Assembly (NCBI GenBank): GCA_001915545.1 | Contig: MNQS01000120.1 | Span: 19,152 to 83,151 of the forward strand | Origin: Bacteroides sp. 43_108 | Lineage (GTDB): Bacteria; Bacteroidota; Bacteroidia; Bacteroidales; Bacteroidaceae | Direction: 5' to 3' | Length of the DNA stretch: 64,000 bases | Part shown: in pieces, positions 25,340 to 37,300 of the stretch | Position numbering within the stretch: the first letter of the stretch is position 1 | Layout: each line of letters opens with the position of its first letter | Position numbers and translations under genes: made by a program | Notes under the pieces: model-generated | What the model saw: the letters and a program-made list of their open reading frames with translations, nothing else | Told to the model about the DNA's origin: nothing | The model's database searches: none

Positions 25340-25909
25340 TCAGTTGCTCACGGTGACAACTGTACCGTTGTAGCTGATGCGGTAGCGGTAGAGACCGCGC
25401 AGGTCGCCTCCGGCACTGGAGGATGCCGTACTGATGGCACCATAGTTGTTGAGGTCGTAGACCAGTCCGCAATGTCCGCACTTGGCCATGCCGGTATCGT
25501 CGATGCTCAGACGTCGGCTTGCACGGTCGCAGTTGGGACATGCAAGATCGTAGGCCATAGGCTCGCCGTAGATGTTGTTGCCGACAATCAGTCCGCCCAA
25601 ACCGTAAAGGAAATCTTCGCTTATGCGATCTATGGCACAATAGTCTGTACCGGTAGGACCGCTGACGGTAATGACGCTCTGCATATTTCCGTTGACGTTC
25701 TCAACAGTCTTTCGTATGGTTACGAACTGTCCCATTCCAGCCATTGTATTGAAGAGCTGTGAAGAATAGTTGATGGACATGCTGAAGATAACCGGATATT
25801 TGGTTGAATAGGTGCCGTAGCCGTCACTGCATGAGGTTGCGGAGAACATCAGCAGGAGAGACGGCAGAAGGTGCCTGAGGCGTATTTTGCGGAACAATGT
25901 ATCTATCAT
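25340..25909 (-). CDS. zinc-ribbon lipoprotein of unknown function
   Basis: A 189-residue exported lipoprotein. The N-terminus has a basic start and hydrophobic stretch ending in MFSATSCSDGYG, with the lipidated Cys at about residue 27. The C-terminal third carries two Cys pairs, ACPNCDRA and KCGHCGLVYD (CxxC...CxxC), as in zinc ribbons; the spacing and following strand also recall a Rieske-like fold in which the His ligands are replaced by Cys. The start is ATG 25909, 17 bases after the aldo/keto reductase gene, so it is probably co-transcribed and last in the pyrE-argH group. What it binds outside the cytoplasm is not known. Confidence 0.75.
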   Translation of the reverse strand: MIDTLFRKIRLRHLLPSLLLMFSATSCSDGYGTYSTKYPVIFSMSINYSSQLFNTMAGMGQFVTIRKTVENVNGNMQSVITVSGPTGTDYCAIDRISEDFLYGLGGLIVGNNIYGEPMAYDLACPNCDRASRRLSIDDTGMAKCGHCGLVYDLNNYGAISTASSSAGGDLRGLYRYRISYNGTVVTVSN

Positions 25910-25926
25910 AAAGAAATAATGTTTTA

Positions 25927-26898
25927 TCAGAAAGATATGCCTGGAACATTGACAATGGCGTCTATGCGAGCCTGTTCTTCATCGGTGAAGTGGAGATTGT
26001 CGAGCGTCTTCAGATTATCTTTCATCTGCGCAACAGAACTTGTACCGATGATGACAGACGTGACACGACTGTCGGAAAGCGCCCATGCCAAGGACATCTG
26101 GGCGAGCGACTGACCACGTTCGCGGGCGATGGCTTCGAGTGAACGTGCCGCTTCAACTCTCTGAGGGGTTACCTGTGAGACCTGAAGGAAACCTGTGGAA
26201 CGGGCGGCACGGCTGTGCTCAGGTATGCCGTTGTTGTACTTGCCGGTGAGAAGTCCCTGGGCAAGCGGTGAGAAGCAGATAACGCCAGAACCTTCGTTGG
26301 CGGCAGCAGAAAAATTCGCAGACTGTGCCTTGCGGTCGAAAAGCGAATGACGGTACTGGCTCAAAAGACAAGGGACCTTGCACTCGCGAAGATAATTGTA
26401 GGCACGTACCTGCTGTTCCGGCGGATATTTCGATATGCCGACGTAGAGCGCCTTGCCCTGACGGACAAGGTCGACAAGCGCCTGCATGGTTTCCTCAACG
26501 GGAGTGACGTCATCATAACGATGAGAATAGAACACGTCGAAGTATTCCAGACCTGTACGGCGGAGACTCTGGTCGCACGAGGCTATGATGTTCTTTCGCG
26601 ATGAACCGGTTCCGTAGACGCCGGGCCACATGTCGTGACCGGCCTTACTGGAGATGAACATTTCATCGCGGTGGGACGAGAGTTCGGCTTTGAGGATGCG
26701 CCCGAAGTTTGTTTCGGCACTACCCGGTGCAGGACCGTAGTTGTTTGCAATGTCGAAATGGCAGATGCCGTTGTCGAAGGCAAACTTTATCATGTCCGTA
26801 GCGACCTGGAAATCGTCTACGTCGCCGAAATTATGCCACAAACCGAGGGACAACAGCGGCAACTGAATGCCGCTCTTTCCGCAATATCTGTATTTCAT
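25927..26898 (-). CDS. aldo/keto reductase, YghZ-like
   Basis: A 323-residue NADPH-dependent oxidoreductase with a TIM barrel, of the subgroup that includes E. coli YghZ (L-glyceraldehyde 3-phosphate reductase). Visible parts are CHFDIANNYGPAPGSAETNFG (residues 49-69, active-site Asp and Tyr), ISSKAG with the catalytic Lys, YSHRYDD with the His, and the cofactor loop VIIGTSSVAQMKDNL near the C-terminus. It is 40 bases downstream of argH and 17 bases upstream of the lipoprotein gene. It probably detoxifies aldehydes in the cytosol; the true substrate is not predictable. Confidence 0.9.
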   Translation of the reverse strand: MKYRYCGKSGIQLPLLSLGLWHNFGDVDDFQVATDMIKFAFDNGICHFDIANNYGPAPGSAETNFGRILKAELSSHRDEMFISSKAGHDMWPGVYGTGSSRKNIIASCDQSLRRTGLEYFDVFYSHRYDDVTPVEETMQALVDLVRQGKALYVGISKYPPEQQVRAYNYLRECKVPCLLSQYRHSLFDRKAQSANFSAAANEGSGVICFSPLAQGLLTGKYNNGIPEHSRAARSTGFLQVSQVTPQRVEAARSLEAIARERGQSLAQMSLAWALSDSRVTSVIIGTSSVAQMKDNLKTLDNLHFTDEEQARIDAIVNVPGISF

Positions 26899-26938
26899 AA
26901 GCTTTTGTGCTGAAACGTGAATGGGGAATAATGGAACA

Positions 26939-28288
26939 TCAATCCTTGCAGGACTTCAGAAGCGAGTCTACGGCAGTCTCCATACGGGAGAAATTGAAAC
27001 CGGCTACGACTTCGTCCATAAGGCGACTTATCTTGTCGTTGCAGAGATTACCGATGCTTCCTTCGTGGGTGTGATGTATATTCTTGTCAGGGGTGAAATT
27101 TCCGGCTTCAATGTCAAGACCGACCTTCTTGTAGGCATCGCGGAAAGGCATGCCTTCGCGGGCAAGACGGTTGACCTCTTCTACACTGAACATGTTGTCG
27201 TAGATTGGATTGTCGAGAATGTGTTCGTTGACCTTCATTCGGTTGATGATGTATGCTGTCATCTGGAGGCAATCCTTGAGATCATCGAACGCAGGAAGGA
27301 AGACTTCCTTGATGATTTGAAGGTCGCGGAAATAGCCTGAAGGAAGGTTGTTCATTATCATCATGATGGTACTTGGCAAGGCCTGTATCTTGTTGCACTT
27401 AGCACGGGTGAGCTCAAACACGTCAGGATTCTTCTTGTGGGGCATGATGCTGGAACCAGTCGTACAGTTGTCAGGAAGCTTTACGAAGCCGAAGTTCTGA
27501 CTGTTGAACATGCAGGCATCGAAAGCCAGCTTGGAAATTGTACCTGCAATGGTTGCCATGGAGAAGGCAACGTTGCGTTCGGTCTTTCCGCGTCCCATCT
27601 GAGCGTATACGACGTTATAGTCCATAGAGTCGAATCCGAGCAAATCGGTGGTCTTCTGACGGTCAAGAGGGAAAGAAGAACCGTAGCCTGCAGCTGAGCC
27701 CAACGGATTGCGGTTAGTCATCTTCCATGCGGCAAGCAGATACTGCATGTCGTCGACAAGACTTTCAGCATAGGCTCCGAACCAAAGGCCGAAGCTTGAC
27801 GGCATGGCTACCTGAAGGTGGGTATAGCCCGGCAGAAGCACGTTCTTGTAGTTCTCGCTCTGGGCAATGAGTTCTTCGAAGAGGGAAACGACAAGCGATG
27901 CTATCTCCTTGAGCCTGTCGCGTATGAAGAGCTTGAGGTCGACAAGAACTTGGTCGTTGCGCGAACGTCCGCTGTGAATTTTCTTGCCTACATCGCCAAG
28001 TTTGCGGGTAAGCATGAGTTCGACCTGAGAGTGTACATCTTCTACGCCTTCTTCGATGACAAACTGTCCGTTCTCCGCTGATTCATAAATATGTCCAAGT
28101 TCGTGAAGCAATATCTTGAGCTCGTCGGCAGTAAGAAGACCTATGCTCTCGAGCATGGTAATATGGGCCATAGAACCGAGAACATCGTATTTTGCAAGAT
28201 ACATATCCATCTCGCGGTCCTTGCCAACTGTAAACTTTTCAATCTCAGAAGTCATCTGGACATTTTTTGTCCACAATTTATCAGCCAT
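26939..28288 (-). CDS. argH: argininosuccinate lyase
   Basis: Cytosolic enzyme of arginine synthesis that splits argininosuccinate into arginine and fumarate. At 449 residues it has the family length. The fumarase/aspartase superfamily signature GSSIMPHKKNPD is near residues 272-283, with HSGRSRNDQV near residues 105-114 and the catalytic His in GYTHLQVAMPSSFG. It belongs to a minus-strand group with pyrE and an SRPBCC gene upstream and an aldo/keto reductase downstream. The rest of the arg pathway is not in the window. Confidence 0.97.
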   Translation of the reverse strand: MADKLWTKNVQMTSEIEKFTVGKDREMDMYLAKYDVLGSMAHITMLESIGLLTADELKILLHELGHIYESAENGQFVIEEGVEDVHSQVELMLTRKLGDVGKKIHSGRSRNDQVLVDLKLFIRDRLKEIASLVVSLFEELIAQSENYKNVLLPGYTHLQVAMPSSFGLWFGAYAESLVDDMQYLLAAWKMTNRNPLGSAAGYGSSFPLDRQKTTDLLGFDSMDYNVVYAQMGRGKTERNVAFSMATIAGTISKLAFDACMFNSQNFGFVKLPDNCTTGSSIMPHKKNPDVFELTRAKCNKIQALPSTIMMIMNNLPSGYFRDLQIIKEVFLPAFDDLKDCLQMTAYIINRMKVNEHILDNPIYDNMFSVEEVNRLAREGMPFRDAYKKVGLDIEAGNFTPDKNIHHTHEGSIGNLCNDKISRLMDEVVAGFNFSRMETAVDSLLKSCKD

Positions 28289-28371
28289 GGGCGTAAAAGA
28301 ATTATTGGTTAGTTGTGTAAAAAAGCAGTATGTGTAAAATATAAAATGGTATGAATAAATAAAAGATATGA

Positions 28372-28845
28372 TTATTCATACGGAATTGCGGCAAGTACAT
28401 CGGCCATACGCTCGATTCCTTCCTTGAGCGGTTTGGACACCATTGCCTTGATGAACGGATTAACGTCGGCATCGATAGTGAGCTTCATCTTGGTTCCACC
28501 TGTAGATACCGGAAGAACCTGTATCCAAAGTCTGAAGGAAATAGGTGAATTTTCAGACTGGAACTTTATGCACTTCTCTGGCTCGCGCTCTACTACCCTG
28601 ACGCAAAGATTGCCGATAGGAGACACGTTCATGCTTATTGAATCGGCATCGAAGGTCATAGTTTCCAACTGCTGCTTTATGGTTTCCAACTTATCAGCAG
28701 GAACCTGTCCGCCGAACTTTTCGAGTGTAGCCGGATCATTGAACTTCTCACGGATGACAGACAGATTGTTCAGGTCTGACAATTTTGCATACACTTTCGA
28801 AACTTCATACGGCGAATGCTTTATAGTGCTTTCAAATTTTGCCAT
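28372..28845 (-). CDS. SRPBCC-family protein
   Basis: A 157-residue cytosolic protein with the START/Bet v1-like helix-grip fold (SRPBCC, polyketide-cyclase-like). The order of strands and the long C-terminal helix (PFIKAMVSKPLKEGIERMAD) support the fold, but catalytic residues are not diagnostic. In Bacteroidales such a gene commonly sits between pyrE and argH, as here (148 bases after pyrE and 83 bases before argH). Its ligand and role are unknown; the conserved neighbourhood suggests a link to nucleotide or arginine metabolism, but this is only inference. Confidence 0.75.
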   Translation of the reverse strand: MAKFESTIKHSPYEVSKVYAKLSDLNNLSVIREKFNDPATLEKFGGQVPADKLETIKQQLETMTFDADSISMNVSPIGNLCVRVVEREPEKCIKFQSENSPISFRLWIQVLPVSTGGTKMKLTIDADVNPFIKAMVSKPLKEGIERMADVLAAIPYE

Positions 28846-28993
28846 AAGTCTTTAAGAATGATTATACTGATGTGCGGACATGAATGAAATCCGCTTTGAT
28901 TGGATATGCAACAAAAAGGGAACAGCCCGACATGAATATTAAGACATGGCGCGCAGTTCCCATTTATTCTGTATACTTAATTTGTTCTCAATG

Positions 28994-29626
28994 TTAAGCG
29001 TTCCAATGAGCAGGATCTTTTCTCCACTCATTAAGTACTGTTATATCAGCAGCTGTGATGTAACCTGTCTTCAAAGCAACGTCCAAAACTGCCTCGTAGT
29101 TTGTCAGAGTGATAAGACGTACCTTTGCGTTCTTGAATGCTTCCTGAGCAACGTCGAATCCGTAAGTATAAGAAGCGACCATGCCGATAACCTCGCAACC
29201 GTTGTTGCGGATGGCCTCACAAGCCTTCAAGCTGCTTCCTCCGGTAGAGATGAGGTCTTCGATTACGACAACCTTCATTCCCGGCTTCAGCTCACCTTCG
29301 ATAAGGTTCTCCAATCCGTGATCCTTTGGTTTGGAACGAACGTATACAAAAGGAAGATTCAATGCGTCAGCAACCATTGCGCCCTGCGGAATAGCACCCG
29401 TAGCAACACCTGCTATAGCATCAACATCCTCAAAGTTCTCCATAATTACACGGCATATTTCTGTCTTGACGAAATTGCGCAATGATGGATAAGAGAGAGT
29501 CTTTCTATTATCGCAATAAAATGGAGATTTCCATCCTGATGCCCATGTGAAAGGATTATCCGGTTGCAACTTGATCGCCTTAACTTTTAAAAGCTTTGCA
29601 GCAAAAATCTTCTCTAATGTTTTCAT
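28994..29626 (-). CDS. pyrE: orotate phosphoribosyltransferase
   Basis: Cytosolic pyrimidine-synthesis enzyme that makes OMP from orotate and PRPP. It has 210 residues, the normal length. The PRPP-binding loop VVVIEDLISTGGSSLKA (about residues 116-132) is complete, with the upstream catalytic flexible loop containing RSKPKDHG. It is the first gene of a five-gene minus-strand set (pyrE, SRPBCC, argH, aldo/keto reductase, lipoprotein) with a consensus promoter 17-25 bases upstream of the ATG. Confidence 0.96.
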   Translation of the reverse strand: MKTLEKIFAAKLLKVKAIKLQPDNPFTWASGWKSPFYCDNRKTLSYPSLRNFVKTEICRVIMENFEDVDAIAGVATGAIPQGAMVADALNLPFVYVRSKPKDHGLENLIEGELKPGMKVVVIEDLISTGGSSLKACEAIRNNGCEVIGMVASYTYGFDVAQEAFKNAKVRLITLTNYEAVLDVALKTGYITAADITVLNEWRKDPAHWNA

Positions 29627-29648
29627 CTTTACAAGTTTTTGAATAGTG

Positions 29649-29680
29649 CAAATATAATAGCAAAAATAGATATTTACAAA
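29649..29680 (-). promoter_or_regulatory. promoter of pyrE
   Basis: On the minus strand TTTG (29677-29680) is followed after 20 bases by TATATTTG (29649-29656), a near-ideal Bacteroidetes promoter. Transcription would start near 29643, giving a leader of under 20 bases. Confidence 0.75.
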
Positions 29681-29804
29681 ACAGTTTAAGTTAAAATGAG
29701 AAATTACACATATTTACCTGCCTGCGGACAATTCGAGGTGCAATAGAAGCAAGCAAAGACAGGAATATCGGTGTGTTTTATGATATCGACAATACAAAAA
29801 AATA

Positions 29805-29832
29805 GAAGGGTGCACATCAAAGCACACCCTTC
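29805..29832 (-). terminator. terminator after pckA
   Basis: Minus-strand GAAGGGTG/CACCCTTC stem (29805-29812 with 29825-29832), followed leftward by a run that reads as T-rich on the transcript. The remaining bases to pyrE (29681-29804) hold no gene. Confidence 0.8.
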
Positions 29833-29869
29833 ATAATATTTTACTGAGAATTCAGTTCTTTTGTCAAGA

Positions 29870-31471
29870 TTAGAGCTGTGGTCCAGCAGCAACAAGAGCC
29901 TTACCAGCTTCGTTAGTAGTATACTTAGCGAAGTTCTTGATGAAGCGAGCTGCAAGATCCTTAGCCTTCTCTTCCCACTGAGCAGCGTCAGCATAAGTGT
30001 CGCGTGGGTCGAGGATCTTAGGATCAACTCCTGGGAGTTCAGTTGGAACTTCGAAGTTGAAGTAAGGGATAGTCTTAGTTGGAGCAGTCTGGATTGCACC
30101 GTCGAGGATAGCGTCGATGATACCACGAGTGTCGCGGATAGAGATACGCTTTCCAGTTCCGTTCCATCCAGTGTTTACGAGGTATGCCTTAGCACCGCTC
30201 TTCTCCATCTTCTTAACGAGCTCTTCAGCATACTTAGTTGGGTGAAGCTCGAGGAATGCCTGACCGAAGCAAGCAGAGAATGTTGGAGTTGGCTCTGTGA
30301 TACCGCGCTCTGTACCAGCAAGCTTAGCTGTGAAACCAGAGAGGAAGTAGTACTTAGTCTGCTCTGGAGTAAGCTTAGATACTGGAGGAAGAACTCCGAA
30401 TGCATCAGCAGAAAGGAAGATAACGTTCTTAGCTGCTGGAGCGTGAGAAATAGGCTTAACGATGTTGTTGATGTGGTAGATAGGATAAGAAACACGAGTG
30501 TTCTCAGTTACGCTCTTATCGTTGAAGTCGATCTTACCATCTTCAGCAACTGTAACGTTCTCAAGGAGAGCGTCGCGCTTGATAGCGTTGTAGATATCTG
30601 GCTCAGATTCCTTGTCAAGGTTGATAACCTTAGCATAGCAACCACCTTCGAAGTTGAAGACGCCGTTGTCGTCCCATCCGTGCTCGTCGTCACCGATAAG
30701 TGCACGCTTAGGATCAGTAGAAAGAGTAGTCTTACCTGTTCCTGAGAGTCCGAAGAAGATAGCAGTCTCACCCTTTTCGTTAGTGTTTGCAGAGCAGTGC
30801 ATAGAAGCGATGCCCTTCAATGGGAGGAAGTAGTTCATCATAGAGAACATACCCTTCTTCATTTCACCACCGTACCAAGTGTTGAGGATAACCTGCTCCT
30901 TAGAAGTGATGTTGAATACAACTGCAGTCTCAGAGTTGAGTCCGAGTTCCTTGTAGTTCTCAACCTTAGCCTTAGAAGCGTTGTAAACTACGAAGTCAGG
31001 CTCGAAGTTTTCCAATTCTTCAGCTGTAGGACGGATGAACATGTTAGTTACAAAGTGAGCCTGCCAAGCAACCTCAACGATGAAACGAACAGCCATACGA
31101 GTATCCTTGTTAGCACCGCAGAAACCATCAACTACGAAAAGTCTCTTGTTTGAGAGCTCTTTCAAAGCGAGTTCCTTAACAGCCTTCCATGCCTCCTGAG
31201 AAGCTGGCTTGTTGTCATTCTTATATTCTTCAGAAGTCCACCATACAGTATCCTTAGAGTTCTCATCCATTACGATGAATTTATCCTTAGGTGAACGTCC
31301 TGTATATACACCAGTCATTACATTTACAGCACCGAGTTCTGTAACCTGACCTTTTTCGTATCCAGTCAATTCCGGCTTAGTTTCCTCTTCAAACAGCTGT
31401 TCGTAAGAAGGGTTGTGTACGATCTCAGTTACGCCTGTGATTCCATACTTGCTCAAATCCAAATTTGCCAT
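29870..31471 (-). CDS. pckA: phosphoenolpyruvate carboxykinase (ATP)
   Basis: Cytosolic ATP-type PEPCK interconverting oxaloacetate and PEP. In Bacteroidales it is used mainly in the carboxylating direction during fermentation to succinate. At 533 residues it has the usual length. Key motifs are the kinase loop [15 protein letters not shown] (P-loop near residue 245), the metal and substrate site [16 protein letters not shown], and [13 protein letters not shown] near the C-terminus. Codon use is strongly biased towards a few codons (GCT, CTT, GTT, AAG), as in highly expressed genes. A -7 box lies about 130 bases upstream. Confidence 0.97.
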   Translation of the reverse strand: MANLDLSKYGITGVTEIVHNPSYEQLFEEETKPELTGYEKGQVTELGAVNVMTGVYTGRSPKDKFIVMDENSKDTVWWTSEEYKNDNKPASQEAWKAVKELALKELSNKRLFVVDGFCGANKDTRMAVRFIVEVAWQAHFVTNMFIRPTAEELENFEPDFVVYNASKAKVENYKELGLNSETAVVFNITSKEQVILNTWYGGEMKKGMFSMMNYFLPLKGIASMHCSANTNEKGETAIFFGLSGTGKTTLSTDPKRALIGDDEHGWDDNGVFNFEGGCYAKVINLDKESEPDIYNAIKRDALLENVTVAEDGKIDFNDKSVTENTRVSYPIYHINNIVKPISHAPAAKNVIFLSADAFGVLPPVSKLTPEQTKYYFLSGFTAKLAGTERGITEPTPTFSACFGQAFLELHPTKYAEELVKKMEKSGAKAYLVNTGWNGTGKRISIRDTRGIIDAILDGAIQTAPTKTIPYFNFEVPTELPGVDPKILDPRDTYADAAQWEEKAKDLAARFIKNFAKYTTNEAGKALVAAGPQL

Positions 31472-31599
31472 AATCTTAAAAAATTAATTTTGACATTATA
31501 AAAAATACCTATTTACTCCTGTTTCTATAAATAAAGGCCAAGCACATAAACTTCAGGCACTTAACCCCATATACGTTTTTTTGCGACCCTTATCATGTA

Positions 31600-31607
31600 C
31601 AAAGTTA
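31600..31607 (-). promoter_or_regulatory. candidate -7 box for pckA
   Basis: Minus-strand TAACTTTG fits the -7 consensus. The predicted leader is about 120 bases. The -33 match is weak. The other bases of 31472-31946 hold a groEL terminator and no gene. Confidence 0.5.
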
Positions 31608-31760
31608 GTGATTTAGTTTCAGAATTCTGTATTTAAGCTGGGCTTTTAGTTAAATTTTTCAATTTATTAAAGTTACCGCAACATATCAGCAACAACAATT
31701 CCGCCACTTGCAACTTAGAGTTTGCAAAAGTATTCACGGCAGGCCTAAGAAACAACAAAA

Positions 31761-31795
31761 AGGCTCAGTTCCGGTTTCGCACCGGCACCGAGCCT
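31761..31795 (-). terminator. terminator after groEL
   Basis: A GC-rich stem, AGGCTC...CCGGT with ACCGG...GAGCCT (31761-31775 with 31781-31795), with small internal bulges and a 5-base loop, followed on the minus strand by CTTTTTGTTGTTTCTT. Confidence 0.85.
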
Positions 31796-31946
31796 CAAGT
31801 CTATTTCTTGCAAGCAAATGCATACACATCCGCCCAAAAGCGAACTGCAGGATTGTTCATATTTAAACCAATCTTAAACATATTAGTATGCATTTTACTG
31901 TGAAACTTTATCAAATAACTTTGTCACTTCGAGTTAGGGATGCACA

Positions 31947-33593
<1,647 letters not shown>

Positions 33594-33665
33594 TTAAAAC
33601 CCTCACCGGGAATTATTTAAGTATTATTATAAATTTAAAATGATGAAACCTGAACGTCGGCAGAA

Positions 33666-33938
33666 TCAACCGAGAACTGCCAAAACATCGCTCTGGCGCA
33701 TGATGAGATACTTAGTTCCTTCATATTCAAGTTCTGTACCTGAATATTTTCCGTAAAGAACCTTATCACCTACCTTAAGCACCATTTCATCGTCTTTTGT
33801 ACCATTGCCTACTGCAACTACTTCGCCCTGAAGAGGTTTTTCCTTTGCTGTATCTGGAATGATGATACCACCTACTGTTTTTTCTTCTGCTGGAGCTGGA
33901 AGAATCAGAACTCTGTCTGCTAATGGTTTAACGTTCAT
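33666..33938 (-). CDS. groS: co-chaperonin GroES
   Basis: Lid subunit of the chaperonin. At 90 residues it is slightly shorter than the E. coli protein (97). It starts [20 protein letters not shown] and has the mobile loop [17 protein letters not shown] and the roof segment VVAVGNG. groEL follows, and the upstream region 33939-34140 carries palindromic repeats that may control the operon. Confidence 0.97.
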   Translation of the reverse strand: MNVKPLADRVLILPAPAEEKTVGGIIIPDTAKEKPLQGEVVAVGNGTKDDEMVLKVGDKVLYGKYSGTELEYEGTKYLIMRQSDVLAVLG

Positions 33939-34042
33939 AATAAATAGTTTTTATTTTAATGTTAATATTTCCTTAAGTACAATCATCAATGCATAATCAA
34001 CATTGACTGCACATCAATTCAATATACAAATCAGATGCCAAA

Positions 34043-34098
34043 GCACAAGTTGTGCCAACTATGACAGTGACACAACGTCCACAGTGACACAATGTCAC
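34043..34098. promoter_or_regulatory. palindromic sites upstream of groES
   Basis: Three related short palindromes stand 105-160 bases upstream of the groES start. One is GCACAA-G-TTGTGC at 34043-34055. A repeated AGTGACACAA follows, with the hexamer GTGACA starting at 34067 and again 17 bases later at 34084. The second copy forms GTGACA-CAA-TGTCAC (34084-34098), while the first is an imperfect version. They could bind a heat-shock repressor or activator; no known operator is matched. Confidence 0.5.
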
Positions 34099-34171
34099 CA
34101 AAGAAGATACGCCAACACGAACTGCACATGACAAAAAGTATGATATCAAATTGCATTAACCCAGCGCAACA

Positions 34172-34203
34172 TTGCAATTAAATGCATAAATGCCCTATAT
34201 TTG
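34172..34203 (+). promoter_or_regulatory. promoter of the GH51 gene
   Basis: TTG at 34172-34174 and TATATTTG at 34196-34203 with 21 bases between them fit the Bacteroidetes consensus. The start codon is at 34340, so the leader would be about 130 bases. Confidence 0.65.
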
Positions 34204-34339
34204 TAATGTACGATAAGAAACAGCACCATATTCCCCAACCCCCGGGACACATGCCATAAATTTATCGTAAACACAAAAAATGCCGAATTAACCTTCACAC
34301 ATAACAGATACATGTAAAACCACACCAAAAACAACGTAT

Positions 34340-37300
34340 ATGAAAAAGCCTTTCTTACTTCTATGCACAGCATTGATATCTTCGATGCTCAATGCTCAAG
34401 ACATGAAAATGTCCATCGACTTCAGAGAACGCGGAGTCGAAATCAGTCCTACCCTATACGGCCTTTTCTTTGAGGAAATAAATTTCGCAGGCGACGGAGG
34501 GCTATATGCGGAACTGATACGCAACCGTTCATTTGAAGATTCATCCAACTACGACTACTGGACAAAAGAGGCGCCATCAGGCACAAGAGTATCTATCAAA
34601 AACATTACAAGCGGTCTGCTCAACAAAGCACAGAAACATGCATTGAAAATGACTGTGACCGACGCTTCCGAACAACTGCCAGCCGGAATATCAAACGAAG
34701 GCTATTGGGGAATCAATGCCGTAGAAGGACGTACATACAAACTAAGCTTCTTTGCAAAATCCACAGCAGAAAAAAATTTCAAGCTTAAAGTCGGACTGCA
34801 AAAGAGCGACGGTACATCAATGGGAGAATCTGACATGGAAATAAGTCTCACCAATGAGTGGAACAGGTACACTGCAACAATAACTGCTACTGGCAACGAG
34901 CCGAAAGCAAAGTTTGTTCTGCTGTCAGAAACTCCAGGTACAATATATCTGGATATGGTAAGCCTTTTCCCTCCAACATTTAATGACCGAGACAATGGAT
35001 GCCGTCCAGAACTGGCAAAACTGCTGGCAGACATAAATCCAAGCTTCATACGCTTCCCTGGAGGATGCTTTGTAGAAGGCTACAGCAAGGCTGTCGGATT
35101 CAAATGGAAAAAATCCATAGGTCCTATCGAAGAGCGCGAACAGATACCAGGCCACTGGGGCTATCCCAACACCAATGGCCTAGGTTTCCATGAATATCTG
35201 CAGCTGTGCGAAGACCTCAATGCAGAACCGCTGTATGTGGTCAATGTTGGAATATGGCACGGCGGATGCGTCGACTACAACAATATCGGCGAATACATTC
35301 AGGATGCCTTGGATGCCATTGAATATGCCAACGGCGACGCCAATTCGGAATACGGTGCACTCCGAATAGCCAACGGTCATCCGGAACCATTCAACTTGAA
35401 ATACATCGAGATTGGAAACGAGAACTACAACTTCAACATGGGCAACAACAGCGACCAAAGCGACCACTATCCGGAAAGATATGCCCAGTTCTACAAGGCC
35501 ATCAAAGGCAAATATCCTTATATGCAGATCATCGGCAATGTCGAATCATGGGGAACAGACAATCCGACATGGCGCAATGAGAATCCAGTAGACATACTTG
35601 ACGAACATTACTATCGTGCACCGTCATGGTTTGCATCACAATACAACAAATACAACAGCTACAGCCGTGCCGGAGCAAAAATCTATGCAGGCGAATATTC
35701 AGCCAATTCCGGCGACTGCGGAAACGGCAACCTTAAATCGGCACTTGGCGAAGCCATATATATGTGCGGAATGGAAAACAACTCAGACATAGTATCCATG
35801 AGCAGCTATGCCCCTATTTTCCGCAACGACAATTCATGGCAATGGGCTGTAGACATGATTCATTTCAACTCTTCCGACCACTACTGCACGCCTACCTACT
35901 ATACGCAGAAACTCTTCTCCAACAACATCGGCAACAGAATCATAAAATGGAAGGAAGAATTCTCAAATGCAGAATCAAATGAAGGAAGTATAGGACTGGG
36001 AAGTTGGAATACGACAGTAGAATACGATGATGTAAAGATAACCGACACAGAAGGCAACGTCCTATTCTCCGATGAGTTCAACGATGCAGGCAATTGGACT
36101 GCAGGAAACGGAACTTGGGTTGTCACCAACGGAACTTACAAGCAGACTGCTATAGGCGAAAACTGTACATCAGCAACAGTAAAGACCTTCTCCGGCGATT
36201 ACAACTATGAAGTAAAAGCTCGCAAGACCAGTGGCGACGAAGGTTTCCTCATCATGTACGGAAGAGAAGATGCAAACAATTACACATGGCTAAACCTTGG
36301 AGGATGGGGCAACAGCAAACATGGAGTAGAAAGATGCGTTGACGGAACAAAAACAACTCTTGCCACGGCATCAGGAAGCATACAGAACAACCGCTGGTAC
36401 AACATACGCATAGAAGTCAGAGGAAACAGCGCGTCATGCTATCTTGACGACCAATTCCTGTTCTCATATACAATAGACGAGAAACCTGTCTACAGCACCG
36501 TATCACTGGACGAAGCAACAGGCGAAGCATTCATTAAACTTGTAAACTTCACAAGCAAGCCGTCAGCATCTCAGATAAATCTGTCAGGCTTCAAGTCTGT
36601 TTCTGAAGCGACCGTCACATCGATGTCTTCTGATGATGTATTTGCTGAAAACTCAATGGACAAGCCTGAAAATGTTGTACCAAAGACCGAAACTGTAAAC
36701 ATAGACAACAACACTATAGACTACGTTGTCCCTGGATACTCAATAAACATCATAAAGCTCAAGCTGGAAGGCGTTGAAGATGAAAGCACAGAAACACCTG
36801 AAGCACTTCCACAACCAGAAGCAACATACTCATTCGACAATGAAGGAACTACAGACGATTCTGGAAAATTTACAGGAAAAACTGTAGGTGATGCATCGAT
36901 ACAGGCAATCGAAGGCGACAATGCATTATTCATCGGCTCCAAGGCCGGATATTTCGATATGGGGCAGGAAATCGGAAAAGAAGTAATCTCAAAACTCAGT
37001 GATTTCACAATTACCATGGATGTATACATGTCGGCAGACAACAATCTGTCATCATTGGGCAACTTCCTCCTTACATCGTCATCAATGAGTAATGTCAGCG
37101 TAAGCACCAGCAACAACGTTGAATATATATTCTTATCTGCCAAGAATCTGGGGTACACAATAAATGACAACTCTTACAGCACACAGCAGACAGTCGGCCA
37201 CAACATGGGACTGCCGTCCATGCAGTGGTACAATATCACATATACACAGAAGCAGGGTGAAGGATCACTATATCTTAACGGCAAGCTTGTCGGAACTGGA

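Noticed and set aside
29861..30745. Plus-strand frame of 294 codons opposite pckA
   Set aside because: Leu/Ser-rich shadow caused by the strong codon bias of pckA.
33939..34140. CIRCE/HrcA operator before groES
   Set aside because: The TTAGCACTC-N9-GAGTGCTAA sequence is absent; other palindromes are present and reported separately.
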